The notes under the pieces: model-generated | Databases searched by the model: none | What the model was told of the DNA's origin: nothing | Seen by the model: the letters and a program-made list of their open reading frames with translations, nothing else | Translations under genes and position numbers: made by a program | Shown: positions 33,742 through 42,480 of the stretch, one piece after another | Layout of the letters: each line of letters opens with the position of its first letter | Position numbering within the stretch: the stretch's first letter is position 1 | From: Microbacterium phyllosphaerae | Lineage (GTDB): Bacteria; Actinomycetota; Actinomycetes; Actinomycetales; Microbacteriaceae | Reading direction: 5' to 3' | Length of the DNA: 64,000 nucleotides | Assembly (NCBI RefSeq): GCF_017876435.1 | Contig: NZ_JAGIOA010000001.1 | Span: 3,410,001-3,474,000 of the forward strand

Positions 33742-34835
33742 GCATCGACCAGCGTCAGCGGCCCTCTCACGACCAGCGGACCCCCGACTTCACCCCGGTC
33801 GATCACAGCCGTCGCCTCTTCCGCGTCGAGACCGCGCGCGTCGCCGCGCTCATCCCGGTGCGCTCCGTCGTCGTCAGCGCGGTTCTCGTCGTCGTGATCA
33901 TCGCTGCCGGTCTCGCATCGATGACGATCGGCGCCTACGAGGTCGACTTCGCCTCCGTCGTCCGCGCGATCTTCGACCCGTCATCCGACCCCGACATCCG
34001 TCAGGTGGTCTTCGAGTGGCGGCTGCCGCGCGTGCTGTTCGCGGTGCTGTGCGGCGCGGCTCTGGCCCTCTCCGGCGGCATCTTCCAGTCACTCACGCGC
34101 AACCCGCTCGGCTCGCCCGACATCATCGGCTTCGGAGTGGGCGCCCAGTTCGGCGTGACTGTGATGATGGTCGTGCTCGAGCTGAACGCATACATGTTCA
34201 AGGCCGTCGGAGCCCTCGTCGGTGGCCTGTTCACGGCTCTGCTCGTCTACGTGCTCGCCCACAAGAACACGCTGTCGTCGTTCCGACTGATCATCGTGGG
34301 CATCGGCGTCTCGGCAGGGCTCGGGTCTCTCACCTCGTGGATCCTGATCTCGGTCAGCGTCGAGAAGGCCATGATGGCAGCGACCTGGGGCGCGGGCTCC
34401 CTCGCCTCCCTCGGGTTCGACCAGCTCATTCCCGCCGCGATCGTCTTCGCGATCGTGACGCTCGCCTCGCTCCCGCTGAACCGCACCCTGCCGGTGCTCG
34501 AGATGGGTGATGACGCGGCGACCGCGCTCGGGGTGAGCCCCGGACGCACGCGGCTCGCCGCGATGGTGTTCGGGGTGGCCCTGGTCGCCCTGGTCACCGC
34601 CGCCGCGGGCCCGATCTCGTTCATCGCCCTCGCCGCACCGCAGATCTCGCAGCGTCTCACCCGCTCGAACACCCCCATGGGCACCGCCCCCGTGATGCTC
34701 ACCGGTGCCGCGCTCGTCGTCGTGTCGGACACCGTCGCCCAGCTGGTCGCCGTGCCGGTCGGCGTGGTGACCGTGTCGGTCGGCGGGCTCTACCTCGCCT
34801 GGCTGCTCGCCGCCCAGTACGCGCGTCGCGCCTGA
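33738..34835 (+). CDS. FecCD-family iron-siderophore permease (second)
   Basis: The 365-residue partner permease has RLPRVLFAVLCGAALALSGGIFQ, NPLGSPDIIGFGVGAQ and GPISFIALAAPQISQRL, the last being the ATPase-contacting loop. GTG 33738 overlaps the previous stop by 4 bases. A ~45-residue hydrophilic head precedes the first helix. Together with the first permease it forms a heterodimer coupled to the ATPase that follows 11 bp later. Confidence 0.9.
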   Translation: MSIDQRQRPSHDQRTPDFTPVDHSRRLFRVETARVAALIPVRSVVVSAVLVVVIIAAGLASMTIGAYEVDFASVVRAIFDPSSDPDIRQVVFEWRLPRVLFAVLCGAALALSGGIFQSLTRNPLGSPDIIGFGVGAQFGVTVMMVVLELNAYMFKAVGALVGGLFTALLVYVLAHKNTLSSFRLIIVGIGVSAGLGSLTSWILISVSVEKAMMAATWGAGSLASLGFDQLIPAAIVFAIVTLASLPLNRTLPVLEMGDDAATALGVSPGRTRLAAMVFGVALVALVTAAAGPISFIALAAPQISQRLTRSNTPMGTAPVMLTGAALVVVSDTVAQLVAVPVGVVTVSVGGLYLAWLLAAQYARRA

Positions 34836-34846
34836 AAGGAACATCG

Positions 34847-35635
34847 ATGACCACCTCGCTGCTGGCCCGCGACATCACCCTGAGCTACGGCGACACCCCG
34901 ATCGTCTCGGGGCTGTCGCTGGAGGTTCCGGATGACTCGTTCACGATCATCATCGGACCCAACGCCTGCGGAAAGTCGACGCTGCTGCGCGGCTTCGCCC
35001 GACTGCTGCGCCCGACCACCGGCACGGTGCTGCTCGACGGCGCCGAGCTGCGCACGCTGAAGCCCAAGGATGCCGCGAAGAAGCTCGGGCTCCTTCCCCA
35101 GTCGTCGATCGCGCCCGACGGCATCACCGTCGCGGATCTGGTCGGACGCGGACGGTTCCCGCACCAGAGCGCGATGCGCACCTGGAGCAGCGCCGACGAG
35201 CGCGCTGTGTCGCAGGCGATGGCAGCCACCGGTGTCACCGACCTCTCTCGACGCCTGGTCGACGAGCTCTCCGGCGGCCAGCGTCAGCGCGTCTGGGTCG
35301 CGATGGCCCTCGCGCAGCAGACCAAGCATCTGCTGCTCGACGAGCCGACGACGTTCCTCGACATCGCCCACCAGATCGATCTGATGGAGCTGTTCGCCGA
35401 CCTTCACCGCAACGGCACGACCCTGGTCGCGGTGCTGCACGATCTCAACCATGCCGCCCGGTACGCGACCCACCTCGTGGCGATGCGCGACGGTGAGATC
35501 GTGGCGCAGGGCGATCCCCGCGAGATCATCACGGCGGAGCTCGTCGAGGCCGTGTACGACCTGCCCTGCCGGGTGATCACCGATCCCGTGTCCGGCACGC
35601 CGCTCGTGCTGCCGCTCGGTCGGCGGAAGCCGTGA
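34847..35635 (+). CDS. Iron-siderophore ABC transporter ATPase (FepC-type)
   Basis: The 262-residue ATPase has Walker A GPNACGKST (about residue 38), Q-loop LLPQSS, signature LSGGQRQRVWVAMALAQ (about residue 142), Walker B LLLDEPTTFLDIAHQ and switch His in VLHDLNHAARY. FepC-type features are the short C-terminus and FLDIAHQIDLMEL. AAAGGA precedes ATG 34847. It powers the two FecCD permeases. Its stop overlaps the next gene by GTGA. Confidence 0.93.
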   Translation: MTTSLLARDITLSYGDTPIVSGLSLEVPDDSFTIIIGPNACGKSTLLRGFARLLRPTTGTVLLDGAELRTLKPKDAAKKLGLLPQSSIAPDGITVADLVGRGRFPHQSAMRTWSSADERAVSQAMAATGVTDLSRRLVDELSGGQRQRVWVAMALAQQTKHLLLDEPTTFLDIAHQIDLMELFADLHRNGTTLVAVLHDLNHAARYATHLVAMRDGEIVAQGDPREIITAELVEAVYDLPCRVITDPVSGTPLVLPLGRRKP

Positions 35636-37278
35636 CCACGACTCCGCGACGGCTCTTCGCGCTGGCCCTCACGTCGCAGGGGCGAGGGCTGACCCTGGCC
35701 GCGGCGACGATGCTGCTCGTGGTGCACTCGCTCACCGAGGCGGCCATCCCCGTCATCATCGGCGCCACGATCGACCGCGCCGTGCTCCCGTCGGACGCGG
35801 CCGCGCTCACCCTCTGGATCGGCATCCTGGTCGGCACCTTCCTGCTGTTGACGGCGAGCTACCAGGCGGCATCACGACTGATGGTCGGCGTCTACGGATA
35901 CGGCGAGCAGGCACTGCGCCACCTCACCCTGTCGCGGATGCTTCGCCCTCGCCTCTCTCAGCGCGCGACCACTCCGGGCGAAGCGCTCACGTATGTGACC
36001 TCCGACACCTATCGCGTCGCGGGCGTCGCGTGGTCGGTCGCGCAGCAATGCGCGACGATCGCGGCGATCGTCGGGGCGGCGCTCGCGATGCTCGTGATCT
36101 CGCCGTTCGCGACCCTGGTCGTGTTCGTCTCGACGGTCGCCATGATGGTCACGATGCGGATCGTCTCGCGTCCGCTCGAACGCCGAGGTGCCGCAGAGCA
36201 GCGCGCGGCGACGGAAGCGGGTGCCGTGGCCGCCGACTTCATGTCGGGATTCCGGGTGCTCGTCGGCATCGGAGCACGCGAAGAGGCGGTGCGGCGCTAC
36301 GTCGTGGCCAGCGACGCCAGCCGCATCGCGGCGACGACCGCCGGCCGATCGCTCGCGGCCTACGAAGCGGTGAGCTCGGTCCTCGCCGCCGTGGCGACCA
36401 CCGCGCTGGCCGGGCTCTCGGCGTGGTTCGCCGCCGAGGGGCAGATCAGCATCGGCGAGCTCGTGACGGTGCTCGGTCTCGCCCAGTTCCTCAGCGGATC
36501 GCTGGCATATGCGGGGTCCTTCCCCTCGAACTGGATCCACAAGCTCGCCTCCGCGAAGAGGCTCGCCGGAATGGTGGATGCCGAAGACCTTCTGCATCCG
36601 TCCCCGACCGCGCCGACGCCCGGCTCCGCGCTCCCGTCGGCCGGCGATGTCGCTCTGTCCTTCCTCACAGGCCCCGACGAGTCGATCCGGGTGGACGTGC
36701 GCCGCGGCGAGATGCTCGGCATCCGCCCGTCCGACAGCGAGGAGGCGCGCGCGCTGTCGCGCCTCCTGGGCATGCGCACTCCGGCGGCACGGGGCCGCGT
36801 CTCGGTCGCGATCGACGGCTCGCTCCATGACCTGCGAGACCTGGATGCGGCGGACTACCGCCGCCGGGTCGTCGCCCTGCCCCACCGTCACACGATCGTG
36901 AACGGCACGGTCCGCGAGGCCGTGCAGGGCCCCGGCACCGCGGCGGAGCCGACGCCGTCGCTCGTCGCCGCGGCTGCACTGCACGACACGGTCGTCGAGG
37001 TCGGAGGGTGGGACGCTCAGGTCGGCGAAGCCGGCCGCCGCCTCTCCGGAGGGCAGCGTCAACGCATCGGGCTCGCACGCGGGCTGCACACCGACGCCGA
37101 CATCCTGGTGCTCGACGAACCCACGTCCGCGGTGGACGCGATCACCGAGGCGCACATAGCGCGCTCGATCGCCCGACTCGAAAGGACGACGATCGTGATC
37201 AGCACCTCCCCCGTGCTCCTCTCCGCCTGCGACCGCGTCATCGCGCTCTCCCCCGACGAGGCGGAGGTCCAGGCATGA
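35632..37278 (+). CDS. Exporter-fold ABC half-transporter with degenerate Walker A
   Basis: The 548-residue protein has a six-helix ABC-exporter membrane domain (about residues 10-310) and a C-terminal ATP-binding domain. The signature RRLSGGQRQRIGLARGL (about 472) and Walker B ILVLDEPTSAVD (about 491) are intact, but the place of Walker A reads GEMLGIRPSDSEEARAL (about 357-373) with no GxxGxGK[ST], the Q-loop is altered (VALPHRHTIVNGT) and the switch His is lost (VISTSPV). It is read with the next half-transporter (ATGA overlap). Likely role is siderophore handling, import (IrtAB-like) or export. Confidence 0.87.
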   Translation: MTTTPRRLFALALTSQGRGLTLAAATMLLVVHSLTEAAIPVIIGATIDRAVLPSDAAALTLWIGILVGTFLLLTASYQAASRLMVGVYGYGEQALRHLTLSRMLRPRLSQRATTPGEALTYVTSDTYRVAGVAWSVAQQCATIAAIVGAALAMLVISPFATLVVFVSTVAMMVTMRIVSRPLERRGAAEQRAATEAGAVAADFMSGFRVLVGIGAREEAVRRYVVASDASRIAATTAGRSLAAYEAVSSVLAAVATTALAGLSAWFAAEGQISIGELVTVLGLAQFLSGSLAYAGSFPSNWIHKLASAKRLAGMVDAEDLLHPSPTAPTPGSALPSAGDVALSFLTGPDESIRVDVRRGEMLGIRPSDSEEARALSRLLGMRTPAARGRVSVAIDGSLHDLRDLDAADYRRRVVALPHRHTIVNGTVREAVQGPGTAAEPTPSLVAAAALHDTVVEVGGWDAQVGEAGRRLSGGQRQRIGLARGLHTDADILVLDEPTSAVDAITEAHIARSIARLERTTIVISTSPVLLSACDRVIALSPDEAEVQA

Positions 37279-39056
37279 ACGACACTGCGACGCCTCTGCT
37301 GCCGATCGCGACGGGCGCTCGCGTGCGCGTCGTCATCGGGATGCTGCTGCGCCGCCACCGCGGACGAACCGTCGGCGTGTCGGTGCTGTTCCTCGCGGCA
37401 TCCGGTCTCGGCATCGTGCTTCCCGCATGCCTGGGCCGAGTCGTCGATGCCGTGTCGAGCGATGCGGGTCTCGCCGTGATCGCCGGGTGGGTGGCCGGCG
37501 CCGGCGCCGGGGCGGTCGGCGCCGCGGCGGTGATGCTGTGGGCTGCTCGTGTGCTGACCGGGCTCGTGCAGGACCTTCTCGCCGACCTGCGTGAAGACGT
37601 GTTCGCTTCGGCGATGCGTCTGCCGGTGAGCACGGTCGACGACGGCGAGACGGCGGATCTGCTCTCGCGGGTCACCGGAGACGTCGACGCGGTCGCCGAG
37701 GCCGGTGGGAACGTCGTCCCCGTGCTGCTGTCCGCCGGGTTCGCGATCGGCGTCTCGGTGATCGCGCTGACCGCCCTCGACCCGTGGCTCGCGCTCGCGG
37801 GCGTCGCATCCGTGCCGTTCTACGTGCTCGGCACCCGGGCTTTCCTCCGGCGATCGCGCGTCGTGTTCCGCGAGGTGCGGGTGCGCGAGGCCGCGCGGAG
37901 TCAGGCCGTGCTCGACGCCGTCGAGGGAATCGAGACCCTCACCGCGCTCAACGAGCAGCACCACGCACTCGCCAGGGTCGCTGCGCGCGCGGAGGACTCG
38001 ATCCGGATGCAGATCGAGGGCGTCCGGGTGCGCAACCGCCTCTTCCGCTGGATCAACGGCGGCGAACTCGTGGGCCTGGGGGCGATCCTCGCCACCGGGT
38101 TCCTGCTGCACGCGAACGGAGCGATCACGGTGGGCATGGTCACGACGGCCGCGCTGGTGTTCCATCGCCTGTTCGATCCGGTCGGTCAGCTGATCTTCGG
38201 TCTCGACGACATCCAGCGCGCGGCGATCGGTCTCGCACGGCTCGTGGGGGTCATCGATCTGGCGCCGGAGACGGACTCCGCGGCATCCGGCACAGCCGCC
38301 TCCGGCACGGCCCGTACGGTCGGCGATCATGCCCGGGTCGAGCTGGACCTGCAGGATGTCGGCTATCGGTATCCGTCGACCGGACGAGGCGTCGTCGACG
38401 TCACGCTGCGCGTGGAGCCGGGCACGACCGCAGCCCTGGTCGGCTCGTCGGGATCGGGCAAGAGCACGCTCGCGAGGGTCATCGCAGGACACCATCTGCC
38501 GGAGTCCGGCAGCGTGCGGCTCGAGCCCGCGGCGACGACTCCCTATTACGTGTCGCAGGAGCTTCATCAGTTCCGCGGCTCGCTCGCCGACAACCTGCGT
38601 CTCGTGGCGCCCGATGCGAGCCAGGACGAGCTGGTCGCCGCACTCGTCGCGGTGGATGCCGAGTGGGCGGTCGAGCTCCTCGCATCCGTCGCCCCCGCCC
38701 CGCTCGACGAGGGTCGGATCCAGCAGCTCGCCATCGCTCGGGCCCTGCTCGCGAACCCGGCCCTGGTGATCCTCGACGAGGCGACGGCCGACATCGGACT
38801 CCACCACCGGGATGCCGTGGAGAGCGCGATCCGGGTACTGCGCCGAGACCGCACGACGGTGCTGATCTCGCACCGCCTGGAGCCCGTCTCGACCGCCGAG
38901 CAGATCGCGGTCTTCGCCGACGGGCGGGTGGCGCAGCTCGGGACGCACGACGAGCTGCTCGCGGCCGACGGCCCGTACCGCAGCTTCTGGCTGGCCCAGA
39001 GCGCCGGCAGAATCGATCGCACCGGAGCGTCCGGCTCGACGGCGGGGTTCCGCTGA
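37275..39056 (+). CDS. Exporter-fold ABC half-transporter with degenerate signature motif
   Basis: The 593-residue partner has a six-helix membrane domain (about 20-300) and an ATP-binding domain with intact Walker A VGSSGSGKST (about residue 389), Walker B LVILDEATADIG (about 497) and switch His LISHRLEP (about 530). Its signature motif is eroded to LDEGRIQQLAIARALL (about 476) instead of LSGGQ. Combined with the intact signature of the upstream partner this gives one competent ATP site and one dead one. It ends the iron-regulated operon. A siderophore-related substrate is inferred from context only. Confidence 0.87.
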   Translation: MNDTATPLLPIATGARVRVVIGMLLRRHRGRTVGVSVLFLAASGLGIVLPACLGRVVDAVSSDAGLAVIAGWVAGAGAGAVGAAAVMLWAARVLTGLVQDLLADLREDVFASAMRLPVSTVDDGETADLLSRVTGDVDAVAEAGGNVVPVLLSAGFAIGVSVIALTALDPWLALAGVASVPFYVLGTRAFLRRSRVVFREVRVREAARSQAVLDAVEGIETLTALNEQHHALARVAARAEDSIRMQIEGVRVRNRLFRWINGGELVGLGAILATGFLLHANGAITVGMVTTAALVFHRLFDPVGQLIFGLDDIQRAAIGLARLVGVIDLAPETDSAASGTAASGTARTVGDHARVELDLQDVGYRYPSTGRGVVDVTLRVEPGTTAALVGSSGSGKSTLARVIAGHHLPESGSVRLEPAATTPYYVSQELHQFRGSLADNLRLVAPDASQDELVAALVAVDAEWAVELLASVAPAPLDEGRIQQLAIARALLANPALVILDEATADIGLHHRDAVESAIRVLRRDRTTVLISHRLEPVSTAEQIAVFADGRVAQLGTHDELLAADGPYRSFWLAQSAGRIDRTGASGSTAGFR

Positions 39057-39132
39057 CCGTTCCCGGCTTCGGCAAGGACCCATCTCTGAGCGAGTGCGCC
39101 GAGGTCTCGAGCGGCGATGCCAGGATGGTCGC

Positions 39133-40326
39133 ATGGCATTCGGAATGGCCCGTGACGTGCTGCGCCCCACGGACTCTCCGCGCGCGGATCGGGTGACGTA
39201 CGTCGAGCTGTTCTTCGACCTCCTTTTCGTCCTCGCGTTGACGCAGCTGTCTGCCTACCTCTACGACAACCAGACGCCTCTGGGTGCCTTCGAGGGCGTC
39301 ATCATGGTGTGCGCACTGTGGTGGGCGTGGGTGTCGACCACTTGGGTGACGAACTGGCTCGACCCCGTGAAGCTCCCCGTGCGCGCGGCGGTGATCGCAC
39401 TGGCCTTCGTGGCGCTCGTGATGAGCGTCTCGATCGCCGAGGCGTTCGGCGAGCGGGCGTGGGCGTTCGCGATCGCCTATGTCGTCTTCCAGGTCGGGCG
39501 CACGGCGTTCATCGTGTGGGCGACAGCCCGACACGACCGGCGGGTGGCCCGCGACTTCTCACTCATCCTGTGCTGGACGGTCGCCGGTGGCGCCCTGTGG
39601 ATCGCGGGCGCACTGATGCCCCTCGGGTGGCAGCTGCCGTTGTGGGCCGCAGCACTGGCACTCGAACTGCTGGGCACTGTGCTCGGTTTTCCGGTCCCCG
39701 GACGCGAGAAGGTCCGGCTGAGCTCGTGGGACCTCTCCGGTCCGCACATCGCCGAGCGCACGTCGCTGTTCGTGCTCATCGCGCTCGGTGAAGGCCTGCT
39801 GGTGACCGGCTTCGCGTTCGTCGACAAGGAGTCGTCCGTCGCATCGATCGCTGCGATGATGACGGCGTTCGTCGCGGCAGCGGCGACCTGGTGGATCTAC
39901 TTCGATCACGGCGAACGCATCGGCGCCGAGGCGATCGAGGCATCGGACGAACCGGCACGGCTCGCTCGCACCGTCTACACCTGGGTGCATCTTCCGATCA
40001 TCGCCGGCATCGTGCTCCTGAGTGTGGGCGACAAGGAGATGCTCGCGCTGCCCGACCAGCACGGCCTCGCCGCGACGGTCGTGGTCGTCGGCGCACCGAT
40101 CCTCTTCCTCACCGGCACTGTGCTGTTCCGCCGCGTGCTCGAAGGGCGCTGGGCGCGGGCTCAGCTCATCGGTCTGGTGGCTCTCGTCCTGCTCGCCGGT
40201 GTGGGGCTCGCAGGCGTCATCGTCACCGTCCTCACCCTGTCGATCGCGACCGCGCTGGTGCTCGTCGGTGTCGCAGCGGGCGAGACCGTCGAACGTCTGC
40301 GTCGAGGCCGCCGCTCCGGGGGCTGA
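39133..40326 (+). CDS. ltrA: Low-temperature-requirement protein A (LtrA) family membrane protein
   Basis: The 397-residue protein has about ten to twelve helices and the LtrA signature near the start: RVTYVELFFDLLFVLALTQLSAYL, then WWAWVSTTWVTNWLDP, and later HIAERTSLFVLIALGEGLL and WWIYFD. LtrA proteins are widespread and linked to growth in the cold in Listeria; their activity is unknown. ATG 39133 has CAGGAT six bases upstream. It is the last ordinary chromosomal gene before the less GC-rich Abi island. Confidence 0.87.
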   Translation: MAFGMARDVLRPTDSPRADRVTYVELFFDLLFVLALTQLSAYLYDNQTPLGAFEGVIMVCALWWAWVSTTWVTNWLDPVKLPVRAAVIALAFVALVMSVSIAEAFGERAWAFAIAYVVFQVGRTAFIVWATARHDRRVARDFSLILCWTVAGGALWIAGALMPLGWQLPLWAAALALELLGTVLGFPVPGREKVRLSSWDLSGPHIAERTSLFVLIALGEGLLVTGFAFVDKESSVASIAAMMTAFVAAAATWWIYFDHGERIGAEAIEASDEPARLARTVYTWVHLPIIAGIVLLSVGDKEMLALPDQHGLAATVVVVGAPILFLTGTVLFRRVLEGRWARAQLIGLVALVLLAGVGLAGVIVTVLTLSIATALVLVGVAAGETVERLRRGRRSGG

Positions 40327-40438
40327 ACGGGAGCGGTCACCCTCCGCCGCATTTACCGTGGACCTACGCCCACCGTTGGGTCTGGCGCACCCTGGCGGCG
40401 CCTCAAACTGTGTCGTGGACCACGTCGACGTCACGGAA

Positions 40439-41179
40439 TCAGATCGCGTGGATGCGGTCGAGGCGCCGCGGCCGCAACGACTTCGGATCTTCGACGACAT
40501 ATCCAAGAGCACGCAGTTCTTCAGCTGCCGGCTGCGGATCATCAGCGACCGCTGCACGCACCTGCATCACACGCCAACGTTCCCGACCTTCGCAGATGGC
40601 GGCCTTCGCCGTCGATTTCACATCGATCCCGAACTCGATCCAGAGCATCTCGATCACATCCTCGAGACAGAGTCGGAAGCGGTGCCCGCCCGTGGGGAAA
40701 TGCAGATCAGCCAGGCGCGGGGGCTTCCCGGACTTGACGCCTTTCTGATGGATCTTGCCGCGCCGAGATGCGCCCGTCTTCAACAGCTCAGCTTCGATAC
40801 TTCCGTGTTCGAAGTGAAGATTGTAGTGCGCAGCAGGAGTGTTCGAGTGGGCGTTCCTCACATAGTCGACGGTAAACAGCGGGCGGCCGACTTCGAAGGG
40901 ACGCACAAGGAAAGTCGACCCCACGACGGTGGCGCGCTTCGAGGTCGGACTCATCATCAGCTTGTAATCGACCTCGAGCTGAAGGGCGGGGCGCTGATCA
41001 ATCGTCAGCGGGATCCCGCCCGCGAACACCGAGGCGATCGCGATGCGCGCCGAGCCATCAAGTTCTGGTGAAGCGTCCGCGGTGAAACCGAGGTGTCCAG
41101 TGGGGAGGATCTCCGAGAGGCGGAGCATCAGCTGGACTGCGAACTCGTGTGCCTCGTCTTCGAGAGCCGATGCGTCCAC
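40439..41179 (-). CDS. Unknown protein, third gene of the Abi operon
   Basis: The 246-residue protein starts at GTG 41179, 8 bases after the small middle gene. It has no signal or membrane segments. A His-rich central part (HYNLHFEHG, about residue 118) is followed by RLADLHFPTGGHRFRLCLEDVIEMLWIEFGID (about 150-183), which looks like the conserved core of a family I recall among uncharacterised actinobacterial proteins but cannot name. Its codon use is less GC-rich than the flanking genes. Position after an AbiF-like HEPN gene suggests a modulator, antitoxin or sensor, but that is inference. Confidence 0.7.
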   Translation of the reverse strand: MDASALEDEAHEFAVQLMLRLSEILPTGHLGFTADASPELDGSARIAIASVFAGGIPLTIDQRPALQLEVDYKLMMSPTSKRATVVGSTFLVRPFEVGRPLFTVDYVRNAHSNTPAAHYNLHFEHGSIEAELLKTGASRRGKIHQKGVKSGKPPRLADLHFPTGGHRFRLCLEDVIEMLWIEFGIDVKSTAKAAICEGRERWRVMQVRAAVADDPQPAAEELRALGYVVEDPKSLRPRRLDRIHAI

Positions 41180-41187
41180 GTCGGCGG

Positions 41188-41376
41188 CTAGTTACCAGCG
41201 AGAAACTCAAGGCGCTCGAGTTCGCGGAGAACTTCAAGCTCTTCGATCGACAACGCGTACTCGTGCGCGCGGTCCCGCAAATCGTAGAGAGAGCAGCCGA
41301 CAGAAGTCAGTAGCTCACGGCGCCGAGCCTCAAGATCGGTCGGCATGAGCACGTTCACGATCGGTTCCGGTGTCAT
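41188..41376 (-). CDS. Small acidic helical protein, second gene of the Abi operon
   Basis: From ATG 41376 the product is 62 residues, mostly charged helix (LEARRRELLTSVG, RDRAHEYALSIEELEVLRELERLEFL), soluble and antitoxin-like in size and charge. CATCCT lies six bases before this ATG. A longer version starting at GTG 41478 overlaps the Abi stop by GTGA and would add 34 residues; coupling favours it, sequence quality and the promoter signature favour the shorter one. No family recognised. It sits between the HEPN gene and the unknown third gene. Confidence 0.6.
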   Translation of the reverse strand: MTPEPIVNVLMPTDLEARRRELLTSVGCSLYDLRDRAHEYALSIEELEVLRELERLEFLAGN

Positions 41377-41474
41377 GAAGACAGGATGGCACAGGGCACC
41401 GACATCGGTCAGCAGCGGCACCCTGGTCAAACAACCCTGCGGCACAGAAACGTGATCGTGAATGCGATCCCCGG

Positions 41475-42464
41475 TCACGGTTGGCCTTCAGGCTTCTTCC
41501 AAAGTTCCAGATCTTGCCACCCCACCGGAAAACCCATCGTGTTCTCGAGCGTCATTCCTCCGACGTTGCCGAGCTTCTTCGCCTGCGTAACCAGAGTGGA
41601 CCACGCCCAAGTACTGGTCGGGTTCACAGCTCGCTGGAGGTGCGCGGTGAGCGCGATCAGCAGATAGATCTTCTGCCGCTGGTGATTCTCGAGGTCGTTC
41701 AAATGGTGCAGCTGCCCCGCAGCCACCTGCGGTGAGAACTTCGGCGGCACATCGACCGTCGCGCGGTTCCAGATCCTGTTGCTGTGTGCGCAATTGTTGC
41801 GCAGAATGTTGAGGGCCCGAAGCCACCGATGGAGCGTGTCGGAACCGTTGCCCTTCAGCCCCAGCTCGTACGCGATCTTCTTGCGGTCACGTCCGTCCAT
41901 GAGCGAGTAGAGCCGGATCAAGCAGCCAAAGTCCATGAAACCGGTCGAGACCCAGATCGGAATCTCGCCGTCGTAGTGCAGAATATGGTGCTTTACGTAT
42001 TCTTCGTCCATCGCATCCTTGCGGAGCTTCTCGTAGCGCTGCACCCACGCCGCGTGTTCCGTGACCCCGTCCCGAGTGACACGACAGCAAGCCGACTGGT
42101 CGAGATGTTCCATCTTGAGGTGGCCATCGCCAGCTCGCTTGCCGAGCGTGTACCCGACCTTCGTCGCAAAGCCGACCTCGATCTCCTGAAGCGCCTGCAG
42201 CAGCACGGCCCGGAGCTTACGGTCGAACTCATAGAGATGGAGAGCATCCTCGAGGCGAGCTCCTGCTCGAAACCTCTCGGAGCGAGTGCGTTTGATCTCC
42301 ACATCCGCCTCAGTCGGCGGTTCCCTAAATGGGTATGTGTAGGCAGACAGTCGGTAGTAGCCGATGCGCTTCAGAGCGGCGATCGCGGCCGGACGTCCCT
42401 CGCTCGTGAGTCCACGGCCGAGCATCTTCGCGAGCTGCTCGTCGTAAGGGAGATGAGGTTTCAC
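41475..42464 (-). CDS. Abi_2/AbiF-family HEPN abortive-infection protein
   Basis: The 329-residue protein starts VKPHLPYDEQLAKMLGRGL at GTG 42464 (a TTG at 42473 is an alternative), followed by RIGYYRLSAYTYPFR, the Abi_2 (AbiD/AbiF) opening. DALHLYEFDRKLRAVLLQALQEIEV is the family's central helix. The HEPN ribonuclease motif R-x4-H is present as LRNNCAHSNRIWN (about residues 222-227), so the nuclease site looks intact. Such proteins kill or arrest phage-infected cells by cutting RNA. It heads a leftward three-gene operon and is preceded by a folded RNA element. Confidence 0.9.
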   Translation of the reverse strand: MKPHLPYDEQLAKMLGRGLTSEGRPAAIAALKRIGYYRLSAYTYPFREPPTEADVEIKRTRSERFRAGARLEDALHLYEFDRKLRAVLLQALQEIEVGFATKVGYTLGKRAGDGHLKMEHLDQSACCRVTRDGVTEHAAWVQRYEKLRKDAMDEEYVKHHILHYDGEIPIWVSTGFMDFGCLIRLYSLMDGRDRKKIAYELGLKGNGSDTLHRWLRALNILRNNCAHSNRIWNRATVDVPPKFSPQVAAGQLHHLNDLENHQRQKIYLLIALTAHLQRAVNPTSTWAWSTLVTQAKKLGNVGGMTLENTMGFPVGWQDLELWKKPEGQP

Positions 42465-42480
42465 GCTATCCAACGTCGGA

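Noticed and set aside
37059..39170. Long leftward open frame (~700 codons) opposite the second ABC half-transporter
   Set aside because: Antisense shadow with Arg/His/Asp-rich sequence; the rightward frame carries Walker A, Walker B and membrane helices.
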